A stretch of DNA of 64,000 nucleotides. Origin: Telopea speciosissima. Taxonomy: Eukaryota; Streptophyta; Magnoliopsida; Proteales; Proteaceae. Positions 22,801-34,550 of this stretch are shown here, in pieces. The stretch covers positions 15,635,568 to 15,699,567 of the forward strand of contig NC_057925.1 in assembly GCF_018873765.1 (NCBI RefSeq). The letters run 5' to 3'. The notes beneath the pieces were generated by a model, which worked only from the letters and a program-made list of their open reading frames with translations, had not been told where the DNA came from and ran no database searches. How positions within the stretch are numbered: position 1 is the stretch's first letter; the number at the start of each line of letters is the position of its first letter. The translations under genes were made by a program, and so were the position numbers.

Positions 22801-22832
22801 CGTGCACCATCAGAACTTCAAATGATGATATC
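19813..22832. repeat. Tandem array of 500-540-bp monomers (5 full + 1 partial), LTR-related
   Basis: The landmark ggcttgttggcggcgattca starts at 19814, 20316, 20853, 21390, 21931 and 22458, giving periods of 502, 537, 537, 541 and 527 bp. The sixth copy stops after about 375 bp at gatgatatctt. Each monomer carries actatgtggcagcatagg, gatgcatcgaaaattttgat, tagttcgtcgagtcctctt and cctcaaaattgagggcattt. Copies look roughly 90% alike by eye. A diverged relative, including the same tagttcgtcgagtcctctt word, lies within the solo LTR at about 57020-57330. The array thus looks like satellite-style amplification of part of an LTR. The antisense frames that run through it have no known domain. Confidence 0.9.
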
Positions 22833-24774
22833 TTCCACCAATTCGACTGGGCTGATTCACACCCAATTAACCTAGAAATTCACTATTTTTGGATCTGAGG
22901 ACCCATTCTAGGGTTCTTCAGCACCGATTCTGGCCGATTCCGAGTATTAAAGCCCTACTTCCACCTTTCTTCTGCGCTTCTTCTTCATCTACCCAAACAT
23001 TCTCGTTAGAAAATCTAAACCGCACGATTCACTCTTCACCTTGCCTAGCTTCGTGATGGAAGTGCAAAGAAATCCATTGGTTGTCGTCTCCGCATATCCA
23101 GTTTATCTATCTCCATCTTTTCACTCGCCGTCGGATTTCTTCTCCATTACGAGATTTGAATATCACTCCCTTCAATCCAAAGGTACCATTGTAACGCTAC
23201 TAGAGAAATTGATTGGAGCTCAGGTGCTTTTGGTGATGCATGACGTGACCCCACCGGAGACTATGCACTCGTCTCGTCAGGGAAGACGAGCTGGTGGGAT
23301 TTGGCAAACCCAAGCAGTGTTTGATGAAATGGCTGATCCAAGGGGAATTGGAGCTCAGCATGCTAGGTTTAAATGCATCTTTCTCTCTTCTATATAAATA
23401 GATGAGCTTCCCTCCCTGTTCCATCATCTTCAACCTCTTTGCAATTTCTTTCCTTCTGATCTTCCAAGTTTTTTGCATCTCCTCTTTTAAGCTCTTCGCA
23501 ATTCCTTCCCTTTTTTGGGCTGTTCTTGGAAATTTTGGGTATTGTTCGTGCTGGATTGTCTCTACTCTTCATTTCCTTGAGGCAAAGACTCGAATTTGCC
23601 TTCTGACTTTTCTCACACTTTCAGGTCAAGTGGACAACTGAACAGCCTTAGTGCCTGCGATCTAGCAGGTACGATTCTCTCACTTTCGCTCGCTGCTCTC
23701 GGTTTGTTGGTTACTGAAATTCGACCGGATTTTTTTTCCTCTTAGGGGCCGCCGGCGAGTTCAAACTGAAGCCTCTGTCTTCTTTCCATTGCCTCCCAGA
23801 TCTAAACAACTAGGGTACGTATGTTGCCTATCGCAGCTCTGTTTTGAGGTTTTTTATTTTTATTTTTTTAAAGATTCATCAATATGTTGTTCTTGTTCAG
23901 TAATAGTATTGGAACCAAAGATCGACATATTTGTGTGAAACCTAGGTGTTTTATGTTCTCTGGTTTGATCTAGCTTCTCTTAATTCTGTCAGAGGAGAGT
24001 CCGTCTCCATGTTCGTATCTGAAGTACTAGTGATTTACCTATTGCTATACTGGGACATTGATCAATCACTATTCATCGGAAATTAAAGGCCAGATACAGT
24101 CTTATCGACATACCGTTTCTATGCTTTAATGTCAGATGCAATCTTGTTGGTTTACTTGACCATCTAATTCCTCTTTTGGAGGGAGGAGTTTGAGAATGAG
24201 GAGACAGACAGAACAGAGCAGAATTCTTGGAAATTTTGAATTTCCTTTAAGTGAATTTGGGAGTGTGATTATTCTCTTTGACCGTTTGACGAACAGAATA
24301 AGTGCTCTGTTGTAGTTTAACTGCAAAGACCAGAGTGTAATGGCTTGCAGCAGTCTGAGCTGATGATGTTCTGTCTTTACACTACTGAGACGATTCTTTC
24401 TGCCATTTATCTCACCCACAGGCAACAAACCTTTTCTCGTTTATGTCCCATAATCTCATTATGTTCCTTCTCCACTTGGATGAGAAAAGAAATTTATAGA
24501 TAGGTAGTACAATTGTCTTATAGTCGTTATGTGTTTTTTAGTGGATGGAGATTATAATGAGTACCATTTTAGTCCATCTTCCATATGTTATCAGAGTTTT
24601 TTGATACTAAGTTTAGGAGATGAGCAACAATGTCATTAGCCAACTCAAGGTCATCCGTGTCAGAAATTTTTGCAATAAATCATTGCTTGTTTTTTCACGA
24701 TGACAAGGATGGTGATAATTAGGTGCAGCTAGGTATTTTTTCCTTCAATTATTGTGACGTTATTTTGTGGGTGC
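22833..24774. other. Gene-free region with promoter/leader-like features
   Basis: The frame 23041-23397 (118 codons, ATG start, plus strand) contains no domain I recognise. It is followed by a possible TATA (tctatataaatag, 23388-23400) and CT-rich leader-like DNA, then tttcaggtcaag and gcaggtacg motifs that could be splice sites. This could be an untranslated first exon or a non-coding transcript, but the sequence alone does not show one. 24000-24774 is AT-rich without features. Confidence 0.3.
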
Positions 24775-24913
24775 CATAGTTGTCAAGGCATCGTCACCTA
24801 GGCGTCCAGGTGCCTTGGTCACCTAGGCGGGTGTCTTGGTGGCCTTGTTGGTGTTGTCTTGCGTCCAGACCCCCTTCAACGTCTTGGGTCGCCTAGATGC
24901 TGTTGCAACTATG
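24775..24913. mobile_element. 139-bp non-autonomous hAT (CATAGTTGTCA family)
   Basis: It starts CATAGTTGTCAAGGCATCGT and ends GATGCTGTTGCAACTATG. The perfect 8-bp duplication GTGGGTGC flanks it (24767-24774 and 24914-24921). The interior is built of CACCTAGGCG/GCCTTGG motifs like the subterminal repeats of the 12199 hAT element. No coding capacity. Confidence 0.88.
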
Positions 24914-25120
24914 GTGGGTGCAAAGATCCTCTCCAGTCATTGGAGAGGTCCAACGAGAGAGAACAGAGGGGTGGAGAGGGTATGGATGTTTGTCATGAAT
25001 GTCAATGTTTATGGTCTGGTAGTGAGAAATTTGATGAGGGAGAAGGGAATGTAGGGGTAATGTTTGCTTCAGTAAGAGGCCTTGGGGCTACTTTGGTAGC
25101 CTCTTTCAACCGTACGGCCC

Positions 25121-25491
25121 ACCATGTACTCCTTTTTTTCAAAACATTACATTGACATGCGGAGGAGTCAGGTTGGTTTGAATACGTAATCCATGATAAA
25201 GTAGGAATTAGGACTTGTTTTTGAGTTAATTTTATATTTTTTTTCCTTTTATTATTTTATCTTTTAGTAGAGTCGTAGATGGAGTTCGAGCACCATCTAC
25301 TCCTTTTTTTCAAAACATAACATTGACATGCGGAGGATTCAGGTTGGTTTGAATACGTAATCCATGATAAGGTAATGATATTGTGATGCAGCTATGTGTA
25401 GGAATTAGGACTTGTTTTTGAGTTAATTTTGTATTTTTTTTTCCTTTTATTATTTTATCTTTTAGTAGAGTCGTAGATGGAGTTCGACTTG
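25121..25491. repeat. ~171-bp tandem duplication
   Basis: The unit accat-ctactcctttttttcaaaacat...gagtcgtagatggagttcga occurs at 25121-25291 and again from 25292, the second copy carrying an extra ~27 bp (ggtaatgatattgtgatgc...). A short piece (ggaggattcaggttggtttgaat) recurs once more near 26947. No gene. Confidence 0.75.
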
Positions 25492-26502
25492 GAGTTTGTT
25501 TCAGTTTGAGTCCCAAAGAAAGTTAACTATGTTTTAGATTAGGATTATGGATTGTTTGAGTCTTTAAATACTCTTGTAACCATCATATTTTCAGATTAAA
25601 AAAAATTGGAATAGAATTTTGAAGATTTCTCATCTTACCTCTCAGCGGCATAGTGTGTGTGTGCTGTCTCTGTTCCCCTCCTTCCCTGGGTTTCGGAAAC
25701 TCCTCCATCAGGTACTGTTGCCATATTATTCCTCTTCTCCTATTCTCTGTTCCCTTATTCTTCTAATACTGTTCTTTCTCCGTGTTTGTGTTAAGAAAAA
25801 AAGAGGAGGTTGAGATAGCTCCTTGGTTACTCATTGTATCAACCTGAAACTTTGGGAGATCGTTTCTCTTCCCAAAGCGACCCAAAAACCTGGAGTTCAA
25901 TCACCATCTAACCTGCCTATTACAAGATATTGACCTAAATTCAACCCTGGTTCTGCAACTTCTGCCAGTGCTGACTTCAGTGCATTTTTTTATTTGTTTC
26001 TGGTTGTCGACTTGGGTTATGCTTGGTTAGGATTCAGAGATCAGTGGTTTAGGAACTATCTCCGGAAATTTCAAGTTGAAAAGAGTCCAAACAGCAGTGA
26101 TCTTCCCACCTGAATCGAGTTGGTTTCCCTGCCTTACCGTAGGATTTGTGAGGTAGAATGTAGAAGAAGATAGGAAATTTTTAGTATTTGCAACTAGCCC
26201 CATGGGCTGAATTATATTAATACCCATCTTTAAGATTTGTTTCTACAGTATCCCTTCTTTGACTTAATTACAGAACTATCCTTTATTCTTAAATTTAATT
26301 CCTATTATATACCTATTTTTGACAAGTTGCCAAAAGGGGGTTCAGATCTTCCATTTAATTACAGAAATTGCCACTGCTCTTTTGAAATTGATTTGTTTGT
26401 TAGTTGTAGCCTTGTAGGCCCATAGTGATCCAATTTGAGGATTTTGGAACTCCGGATCCGCATCATATTTACACATATTCAGAGTTTTGGGCCCCATCCT
26501 AT
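25492..26502. other. Gene-free AT-rich region
   Basis: No supported coding sequence. A short leader-like stretch with gt/ag motifs (25619-25815) and a low-complexity A-run are present, but there are no domains and no element ends that I can pair. Confidence 0.35.
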
Positions 26503-26906
26503 CATAGCTGTCAAGGAGTCGCGTAGACGCCGCCTGGGCATCCAAGCTCTTTCTTGGGTCCAAGGCGACAACTTGCCTTGTTGATACTTCACGAATTTTT
26601 ATTGATTTGTGTTTGTTGCTTTGTTTTTCAATCAATATGCTTATATTATAACCTATACTTTTTATTATATGTTGATTTTCATATATTAGGTAATTTTTTC
26701 TATATGTTCTTGTATTAGGTCAGTACTAGCATAATTATATCATATAGCATTGACATGGCTTCTATTTTGCATGAGCATAATTATATAAGATTATCATTGC
26801 TATATTACATGGTCATATACGATGCCTAGGCAACGCTTAGGCCGACACCTTGTCTCCTAGGCGCCACTCCAACGCTGTGGGCCACCTAGTCACCTTGACA
26901 ACTATG
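26503..26906. mobile_element. 404-bp non-autonomous hAT (CATAGTTGTCA family)
   Basis: It starts CATAGCTGTCAAGGAGTCGC and ends GTCACCTTGACAACTATG. The flanks are CATCCTAT (26495-26502) and CATCATAT (26907-26914), an 8-bp duplication with one mismatch. Subterminal GCCTGGGC/GCCTAGGC motifs are present and the middle is AT-rich. The terminal change and imperfect flank suggest it is older than the copies at 24775 and 34551. Confidence 0.82.
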
Positions 26907-27119
26907 CATCATATAATTGAATGTGTAAAAAAAAGTCGTTAGTGTGGAGGATTCAGGTTGGTTTGAATATTATCCCCTTCCAATTAAATTTTAAACATTT
27001 AATTAAAGTATAAACCAGAAATAGGAGGGTGAGAATGCAACAAGGGATTTTAGGCATTGATTCAATATATATACACATGTGCATGAGTATGTGCTCCTTT
27101 CCAGAATGTTTGATATCAA

Positions 27120-27450
27120 CAAGAAGATTATAGGCGTTTAAGACCATTAGGAGCAAATGAGCTATTTAATTTTACACACTTGTCATTAAGAACCATTATT
27201 GATAGATCATTTGGTATCTTGAAGAAGCATTTTCCCATTTTAAAGTGATGCCCCCATATAGTTTCAAGATACAAGTATTGATTGTGATTGTTTGTGTATT
27301 CATACACAACTTTATTAGAAAGCAAACCACATTAGATTGGCTTTTTGAAAAAACAGATAGGGGAGAGTTCGATAATGAAAGTGGAGATGACGATAGTTAT
27401 GGTGATGAAGATGAGATGATAGACATCGCGAATGTGGTATGTGGTACGTA
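27120..27450 (+). mobile_element. PIF/Harbinger transposase C-terminal remnant
   Basis: Plus-strand reading: LFNFTHLSLRTIIDRSFGIL, KKHFPILK, then MPPYSFKIQVLIVIVCVFIH, NFIRKQTTLDWLFEK and an acidic tail (ESGDDDSYGDED). It matches the DDE_Tnp_4 C-terminus. There is a frame change between PILK and MPPYS, and everything upstream of the third catalytic region is missing. It is the inverted partner of 19590-19812. Confidence 0.78.
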
Positions 27451-27460
27451 GCAGCAACAA

Positions 27461-27611
27461 AAGGCGTACCCAGTGCACGAGGCTCGTGCCATTGCAGGGT
27501 CTGGGGAGGGGTCATAACATACGCTTCCTTACCCCCGATTCACGAGAGGCTGTTTCCTGACTCAAACCCGCGACCACTGCTCCATTACCATTGTGCTGAG
27601 GCCCGCCCTCT
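27461..27611 (-). mobile_element. Au-like SINE (-)
   Basis: The complement of the copy at 19373: ggcgtacccagtgcacgagg, ctggggaggggtcataac, cttacccccgattcacgaga, ggctgtttcctgactc, then the tRNA-like head. It occupies the same site in the mosaic as its partner, so the two descend from one insertion. Confidence 0.85.
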
Positions 27612-27803
27612 AATGTATGCCATAGCAACAATGGGAGCATATTAGAAACAAATTACAGATTAGATTGAGGAAGCCTGTAAGGATTGACGATGAACAAATG
27701 TGGCTATCGTGTCTTTTTTTCGTCTTTTGCCATGTAACTGTTTGATATGTCTTTACTAAAGACTCTTATGGATAGACTATCATTTGAGTGAGCAGATCTC
27801 TTT

Positions 27804-29332
27804 GGGGAAATATCATCCCCTCCCCTCGAAGTTTCCTTAATATCAACCCAATACCCAAGTTTTGAAAAATGATAATGTCCTCTCCTACGTTTTAAAGATT
27901 CTATCAACTGTACCCTAAACGTTAAAAAACGCCATTAAGTGATGATGTGGGCATGTCCAATTTTAAAAAAAACCCAGATTACCCTTAATAAAATTTCATT
28001 CGAACTTTGCCCTATTCAATCCCAAAATCCCTTTTTCGTTTCTTCATCTTCTTCTTATTCTTCTTCCTCACCGCCCCTGCAACATCTTCTTTCCTCGTCT
28101 TCCTCTCTGCGTTTCTTCTTCTTCTTCTTCCGCCAGCACAACCATCATAAATAGAACCGCCGCCGATTCTCTTCCACTGTCAGCCTCTCCATCATAAATA
28201 GAACCGCTGCCGATCTTCTTCCTACTACTTTTCTTTAATAGTACTTATCATCTACACAGCTGAATGAACTCTCTCCCGTAGGTTTAAAAAAAAAGTTATG
28301 TTTTCATTTTCATCTTGGCTTCCGACTCTGTTTTCGGGCTAGACTCAAGTCAAAAGGAAGTTCGTCACCGGCCAAAAGCGATCGAAGCTACGAATCATGC
28401 AAAGCCCAAGCTATAAATCAAATGAAAATAACTCAAGGATATAAACTCAGATCTTGCAAAATCAACTCTGAACCTTGTATAAAAACTGAACCAGAAATTC
28501 TTTAGAATATGTAACCCATTACCCTTAAAAGCTCGATCTGTATTTTAACCCTAAAAGAATCACAATCTTTGATGTAAGAACCAAGCCAGGAATTAATTTT
28601 TTCCATTTGTTCTAAGAATCACTCATCTGAAATTGATTTTGATCATCAGATTTGAGGAAAAACTGAACCCAGAAATTCTTTAGAACATGTAACCCATTAC
28701 CCTTAAAAGCTCGATCTGTATTTTAACTCTCACAATTACTCACTCCTTTAAACTTCAGTTCATGTAAGAAACCCACTTGTGCTCTATAATGACACCTCAT
28801 ATATTTTTAATGCCCTTCAAATTCCATTGCAGTGCCCGAATTTTCAGTTCTCTCCCCTTCTGTTTCTCTGGATAATCTCTTCTCTTCTCCATCTTTTTTC
28901 CCTTCTGCTTCATCTTCGATATGTGGTTTCGATTTCATTCCCAGAAGACCAAGTAAAGCGAAGCCTAAGTGACTCCAACTGAAACCTGATCTCCTACCGC
29001 CGCCTCTGCTGAGTAATCTTCTATCGTTATCACCAGGGTTGTGCTTGGCGTCGAGAGAGGGAGGAGTGAGAGAGGAGAGAGGAGAGAGAACGGATAACTC
29101 AGGTTAGTTTAGGGTTGGGTGGAGAAATTTGGGCATTGAAATTTGTCCGTCCGATTTGAGGTTAGAGACGAGGGTAATGTTGTCTTTTCATATGCTGTTT
29201 TAACAGAGTTAGTCACTTAGGGTATAGTTGATAGAATCCTTAACAAGTAGTTGGAGGGCATTATCATTTTTCAAAACTTGGGTATTGGGTTGATATTAAG
29301 GAAACTTGAGGGGAGGGGGATGATATTTCCCC
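27804..29332. mobile_element. Mutator-like element, 1.53 kb, with long TIRs
   Basis: It starts GGGGAAATATCATCCCCTCC and ends GGAGGGGGATGATATTTCCCC. The inverted match continues for at least 110 bp through aaacttgggtattgggttgatatt and gattctatcaactgtaccct. The 9-bp flanks GATCTCTTT (27795) and AATCTTTTT (29333) agree at 7 of 9 positions, consistent with an old Mutator duplication. The interior (28010-29200) holds CT-rich, leader-like DNA and a direct repeat (tgaacc-agaaattctttaga at about 28490 and 28665) but no frame I can name. It may be a Pack-MULE with unrecognised leader/intron cargo. Confidence 0.75.
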
Positions 29333-29489
29333 AATCTTTTTTTGTTCCCCACAATGCATACACACTGCATATGTATTTGGTCACTTTAACAACATGGTGG
29401 GGCTTGTTTGGTTTACTTTTGAGCAAGTCCCAATCCATGTTATGTGGTCTCCGTTGTTCAAATATGCTCTGTATGGTAACGTTCTTTTT

Positions 29490-31165
29490 TAGTGTTTCTG
29501 GTGTTTTTCCGCTTTTTTGGAACAGAAACACGCTAAAAACTGAATGGTATGTTTGGTTCGATTTTTTGTTTTTTTTAAAATGAACCGGACACTTGGCACA
29601 CTTTTAGTACACATTTGCAAAACACCAAATTGGTGTTTCTCACTTGGTAGAAACACTTCTACCAATTTTCAGAGAAACACCAGCTTCACTCAAGTGAGTG
29701 AGGGTATTTTGGGCTTTTCTATGAAAAACATAACATAAGGCAAGCAAAGCCCCAAACTTCACATTTTCTTTTCAATCGATCGAAGGCTCTGCAATACCTG
29801 CAGTTTTGTGCCCTAAAACCTCAAGCTCTACAACTCCGGTCTTGCTCTTTCTTGCAAGCGGTAACCTCTGCAACTCCGGTTAGGCTCTCTCTTGTAATGG
29901 ACATTCCATGTCTCAAATTTTCTGTAACATTTTTCTGCGATTTATTTACCAAAAGAAAAAAGTTTCTACGATTCGATAACTTCCGGGGTTCAGAGAGAGA
30001 GAGAGAGAGATGAGCCACGATCATGGCAGCATCAGCCACCCATGGGAAGTGGTGGGAACAACCATGGAGGTGGCAAATGTCACTTGGACTGCACTTGAGC
30101 ATTACCGCCATTACTGTCACCATGACGATCACTCTGCTGTTGACGACCTAAATTGTCCATCAGAGACGGGTGAATTGTCTTCTATCTGCTCCGAGAATCA
30201 ACGCCTCCGAGGCTTACTTGAACAGAACATTAGCCTTCTCCAAGAGATTTCCCAATCTCCTTCTCTATTGAAAGGTTGCCCTCCTGGTCTATGCACAATC
30301 TGGTCCTTTGGATTGTTCTCTTGCTAGCTAGGGTGTTCAATTATCTTTAGTTGAATTAGAAATTTGTTGTTTTGCATCTTTTCTTGTTGATTTTTTTTGT
30401 CATGATTTGTTTGGTGTGATAGAAGAATTAAATGATTATCTGTAATTTTCGTCGCACTTAATCAAATATGTTCCTTTAGATCTGTGGTTTTTGGATCTAT
30501 CTAAAATTATCCAAGGTATGCTTTGTTACTTGGGGTCTCTATATGGTGGATTTGTAAAGAAAACTACCTATTGAATTCCTTTGTTGTTTAGGAAAAAAAA
30601 AAAACTTTCAGAGAGAAAGAGCCCTGCAAATCCTTGTTTTTGGCATTAAAAAGGATGGATTTGTATAGTGATTTGGGATCTTAATGGAAACTGCTAGGTT
30701 TTGGCAACTCTTCAGTTTATGTGTGAAAGTTTTTACTGTGAAAGGAAAGCGTGGGATTACTTGCAGGTTATAAATTAGGGTGTAAGGTAGAGTAGGAACC
30801 GGGTATTGTACAGATTTGAATTTAGCCAAGTGGCACTGATGCAGTTACAGATTTTTATAATCTTACCTGTAAACTATACTGAAAATAGATTTTTCAGGTG
30901 AGAGTACATGCACTGATGCATTATAATATCTGCAAAGGAAGGTTTGCAGTTACAGATATGGTTCTTTAATTATTTTTTTTTCCCCCTAGGCTTTGAAGTT
31001 ACAGTTTTAATTTAGTGCTAGTGATAAAAGTTTTAATTATAGGTGAAACATGGCCACCTGCTCCACCCTAAAGGATCCCTTGTATCTCTAAAATCAACAT
31101 GGCCACCTGCTCCACCCTAAACGATCACTTGTATCTCTAAAATCAGCCTCATTAGATGTTAAGGA
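29490..31165. repeat. Arm 2 of the inverted TE mosaic
   Basis: 29490-29800 is the inverted homologue of 17650-17475 joined to 12198-12060, here uninterrupted by the hAT element. 29815-31165 is the inverted homologue of 18965-17655. A short direct duplication (catggccacctgctccaccctaaa, about 31050 and 31098) is private to this arm. A possible outer end gctctgtatggtaacgtt at 29465 resembles the complement of gcgttattatacagagcc at 31801-31818, but no target duplication supports a single element. Confidence 0.75.
30010..30300 (+). pseudogene. Fragment of an unnamed conserved plant protein (copy 2)
   Basis: After a (GA)n leader, an ATG opens the frame MSHDHGSISHPWEVVGTTME..., continuing YRHYCHHDDHSAVDDLNCPS, ETGELSSICSENQRLRGLLE, QNISLLQEISQSPSLLKGCP. 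The helix-prone SENQRLRGLLEQNISLLQEI stretch suggests a coiled coil. Similarity to a conserved plant protein ends at about CPPGL; the following codons run into intron-like DNA and soon stop. The fragment therefore represents leader plus the first exon. It lacks a partner C-terminal half and exists as two inverted copies in TE DNA, so I treat it as captured and non-functional, though this copy's frame is open. Confidence 0.5.
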
Positions 31166-32275
31166 ACCGATCTTTTTCTGCTAATTTAAGAACAAACAGA
31201 TCTTTAAAGATGGGGTACATGAAATGGTGATCAATAGGAATCAATGGGCATGTGCAAACCATGTTAGAGACATATATACAGCAGGTATGGTGCAAGTTTT
31301 GGTATGTCTAGCTAAGTGGTACGGGATTTCTCTCTCCATGACAGATTTAACAGGATTCCGAGTTATTTCTAGTTATTGGAATGGTTTATTTGGATTGAGT
31401 CATCGTATGACTCAATCATCTCAAGTCCTAGAGTATTATGCTTCATTTTTATTAATCTCTTTATAAGATCTTGAGCAGTTGAGTTTTATGAAAGTGGTTA
31501 TATTTTTATAATCTCTTTAAGTAGTTTTTAATTGTGATGCTTGCTTTTTTTTTTTTTTTTTTCCGCTAAAGAACCATAAGTATAAAAGCCATGGTGTAGC
31601 TGGCAATTACGTAATTTTTGGTAAACAACAGAAACGATTATGTTAAGTGCGACCCATACAGATTTCTGTTTCTTCTAAACTTTAGAAACGTTTTTTTTTC
31701 CTGGGTTACCATACAACATTTTAGGATCCAGAAACACCCAGAAAACACAGAAACACATAAAAGTGTGCTGGACCCAAAAAACACTAGAAAAAACAGAAGC
31801 GTTATTATACAGAGCCTTAGTAACCCAACAATTTCTATGTTTAGACCATAATTTATTCCCATAAATGATTTCTTAGAAATAGGGTAGATACAGAAATAGA
31901 AATCATACCAAAGTTGGCCTAAACAAAAGAAAAGAAGGGACATCACATTGCACTCTCAGACCTAAAATCTGGGGTTGGCATCAGCAAACTTAGCTAAGCT
32001 GATCGTGGTGGAGTTGCCCATTAGTCAGTTGCCGTTAGAAATTGCTCTCAAGGTAATACTAATGGAGTTAATTATTCTTTACTTTATAATTTATTTGCTT
32101 AGTGATGCAGTACCAGACCAGCATTGGAGGAGAAAGAGCCAACCCAACTTGCACCCACGGTTTAGCTAAAACCAGCCCTGCAGTCCGTATTGGCCCATAA
32201 TCTGGTTCACTTTAAGGCCCATATTCTGTCCATAATATGGCCGGCACATGTAGTAGATGTATTGAATTTGGGCTC
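31166..32275. other. Gene-free region with a MITE-like end
   Basis: A T-tract lies at 31547-31562. The stretch 31640-31818, rich in cagaaacac, ends gcgttattatacagagcc, a typical TIR end, but its partner is uncertain. 31975-32275 is unremarkable. No coding features. Confidence 0.35.
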
Positions 32276-33374
32276 GATGTGACCAAGGTTCGAAAACTCG
32301 GGTCTCGGAGCCATCTCTGCCCAGCAAAAAACCGAGCTGGGCTGAGATCTCGGCGAGTGTGTGCGTTTTTTTTTTCCCCGACTCGGAAGCCCATCTTGGT
32401 GGGTTTTAGACCTCTTTTGGGTCTGAAAATCGGTATACAGCCTATTTTAGGCGATTTAAACACAATGGCATTATTAGATTTTACAAAAACAAAGTCCAAA
32501 TAGGACTTTTACATCGGACCCTTAGTTGGTAGGCGACGACGTATTAAAATAGCATACTATATACATTAATGACATAATTTATGTATATAGGACTCAAACA
32601 AAACATTCAATTAATAGGAAAACAACTTAATAAGCATTAGAAATGTTAAAGTGAATAAGTGATACATCAAATTGCTCAAGCTTAACAAATAACAATGTTA
32701 CAAGTTACAACTATCATCACATAAAATTAGATTGAATGACATTCATTCCCCATTTGTCCCACATAGTCTTGCCATGACATATTGTTGCTCCACTGTTGCA
32801 TATAGTCCTCCACAACATTCATATAAGAGTTCTCATCCACATATGCCAAGACCCCTATCCTAGGGTATAGCTGTTCCACAGTGGCGTTAGACCGTTGCTA
32901 TGAAGGATGAGATCCACTGCTTATGCTACTATCATATTGAGGAATGTATGGGACTTGGAATGTGGACCCAATGCTAGACCCAATGCTTTGATAGTCATAC
33001 GCATGTGTTGACTGGCCAAACTAACCATAGGAACTATATTCAGAACCGGTGCTCTGCTGGCCATAATCATAGTCATAATGAGGTTGAGATGATTGCCACG
33101 GCTGATGCTGACTACCAGTATCCATACTTATGCTTCCAAAACTTGCTAGCATGGTGTTCAAACTCGTGTCATCATACTGAGGTTGGTTGTGTTTGTAACC
33201 AGTCCTTCTCTTGTACGTTTTTTTGTGGCCATCATGGTCTTGATCTAATGTGGCATGTGTAAACTGAGACTCACCTGTGAAACGCACATGGTCCTCCTGT
33301 GTTCCCACTTCATATTGGTATTGCTCGCGCATCCCCTTATGACGATCATCATAATAACCACCACTCTGCATGCC

Positions 33375-33475
33375 ACCACCACCACCGCCACTACCACTAC
33401 CACTACCACCAGCATCACCACCACCATCACCATCACCATCACCATCACCACCATCATCATCATCATCATCATCAT
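33375..33475. repeat. (ACC/ATC)n trinucleotide tract in transposase tail
   Basis: Runs of ccaccaccacc, then accatcaccatc and atcatcatc encode, on the minus strand, the (Asp)n(Gly-Asp)n(Gly)n tail of the hAT-2 transposase. The other frames give poly-Met/Val or poly-Thr/Ile artefacts. Confidence 0.85.
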
Positions 33476-34550
33476 TAGGAGCAGTTCCTGTTGCAGCCTC
33501 AAAAGGTCTCTGTGACTGAGAATTTGCACGCCCCTCTTGCGACATATAGTCAACATTTGTACCGGTTACGAACGCAATTGTGGAGTCGGGCCTACCTCCA
33601 GGCTCATCCATCTCTGGTGCACCACGATCCCTCACCCACTGGAATAGGGGATCCTCATCATCATCAGAGTCCTCTTGGAATATGTTGGCTAGCTCGATGG
33701 GATCTTTGTCATTGTTCTCAAATTCTTCACTTATGTGCCTCATCCTTAGTCTCATATTATAATGCACATATACCAGCTGCTCCAGTCATTGACTACCCAA
33801 TCTGTTCCACCTCTTTGAGTGTATCAATGCGAATGTACTCCAGTTACGCTCGCACCTAGAGGATGAACAAGTTTGTGAGAGCACTTTGATTGCTACCTTC
33901 CTCAGGTTAGGTGAACTTGTACCATAAAGCACCCGCCAGTTAGTTGCATTATAAACATAGAATATTAAGAATATGTGCATTGTAAAGGGATAAAATTATA
34001 ATTCATAAATGTACAGTCATGCCACATTGCCACCTACTAGGGTTTGACTTTTGTCTACCCTCCACTGCAATTTTTCGACTGAAACTTGATGAGGCCTCTC
34101 TGAAGAATTTGATCTATTTTCATTTTAAATTTCAAACAGTGTTAGAGGCATTAGTATTTGCTATTTAGTAATTACATTCCTTTACTGACTATCAATGTAC
34201 CAAAGTCCCATAGTCTCATCTCATCATTGCAGTCAGATTATGTTTTGGGATTGACCTCCAACTTCTCAATAACAGCTTCAACTGCCAGTAACAAATCCGT
34301 GTCCAGCCCAAGATTATTCGAGTACTGGTACTTTGGATTCAAATAGTATGCTAGTAAAGGGGAAACTATAAATATAAGTTGTTAGTGACTTAATACTTTC
34401 GAGTTTTGAATATGTAAATGTAAAAACTCATATAAAGTGTAAAGTATGTTGAAGTGTTGAACTCACCAGCTTTATGCAAGGGATGACTCAAGTGCTTCTC
34501 CTATCGCTCATCAATGATGTTAATGTATGAGCGAGCACTTTGGGGTATTG

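Noticed and set aside
23041-23397. 118-codon plus-strand frame with an ATG
   Set aside because: No recognisable motif, no splice or homology support; kept only as a remark in the region entry.
29465-31818. A single 2.35-kb element bounded by gctctgtatggtaacgtt and gcgttattatacagagcc
   Set aside because: The ends are only loosely inverted and the flanking bases show no 8- or 9-bp duplication; the block is better described as part of the rearranged mosaic.
33245-33556. Frames of poly-Met/Val and poly-Thr/Ile
   Set aside because: Alternate frames of the (ACC/ATC)n tract within the hAT-2 transposase tail.
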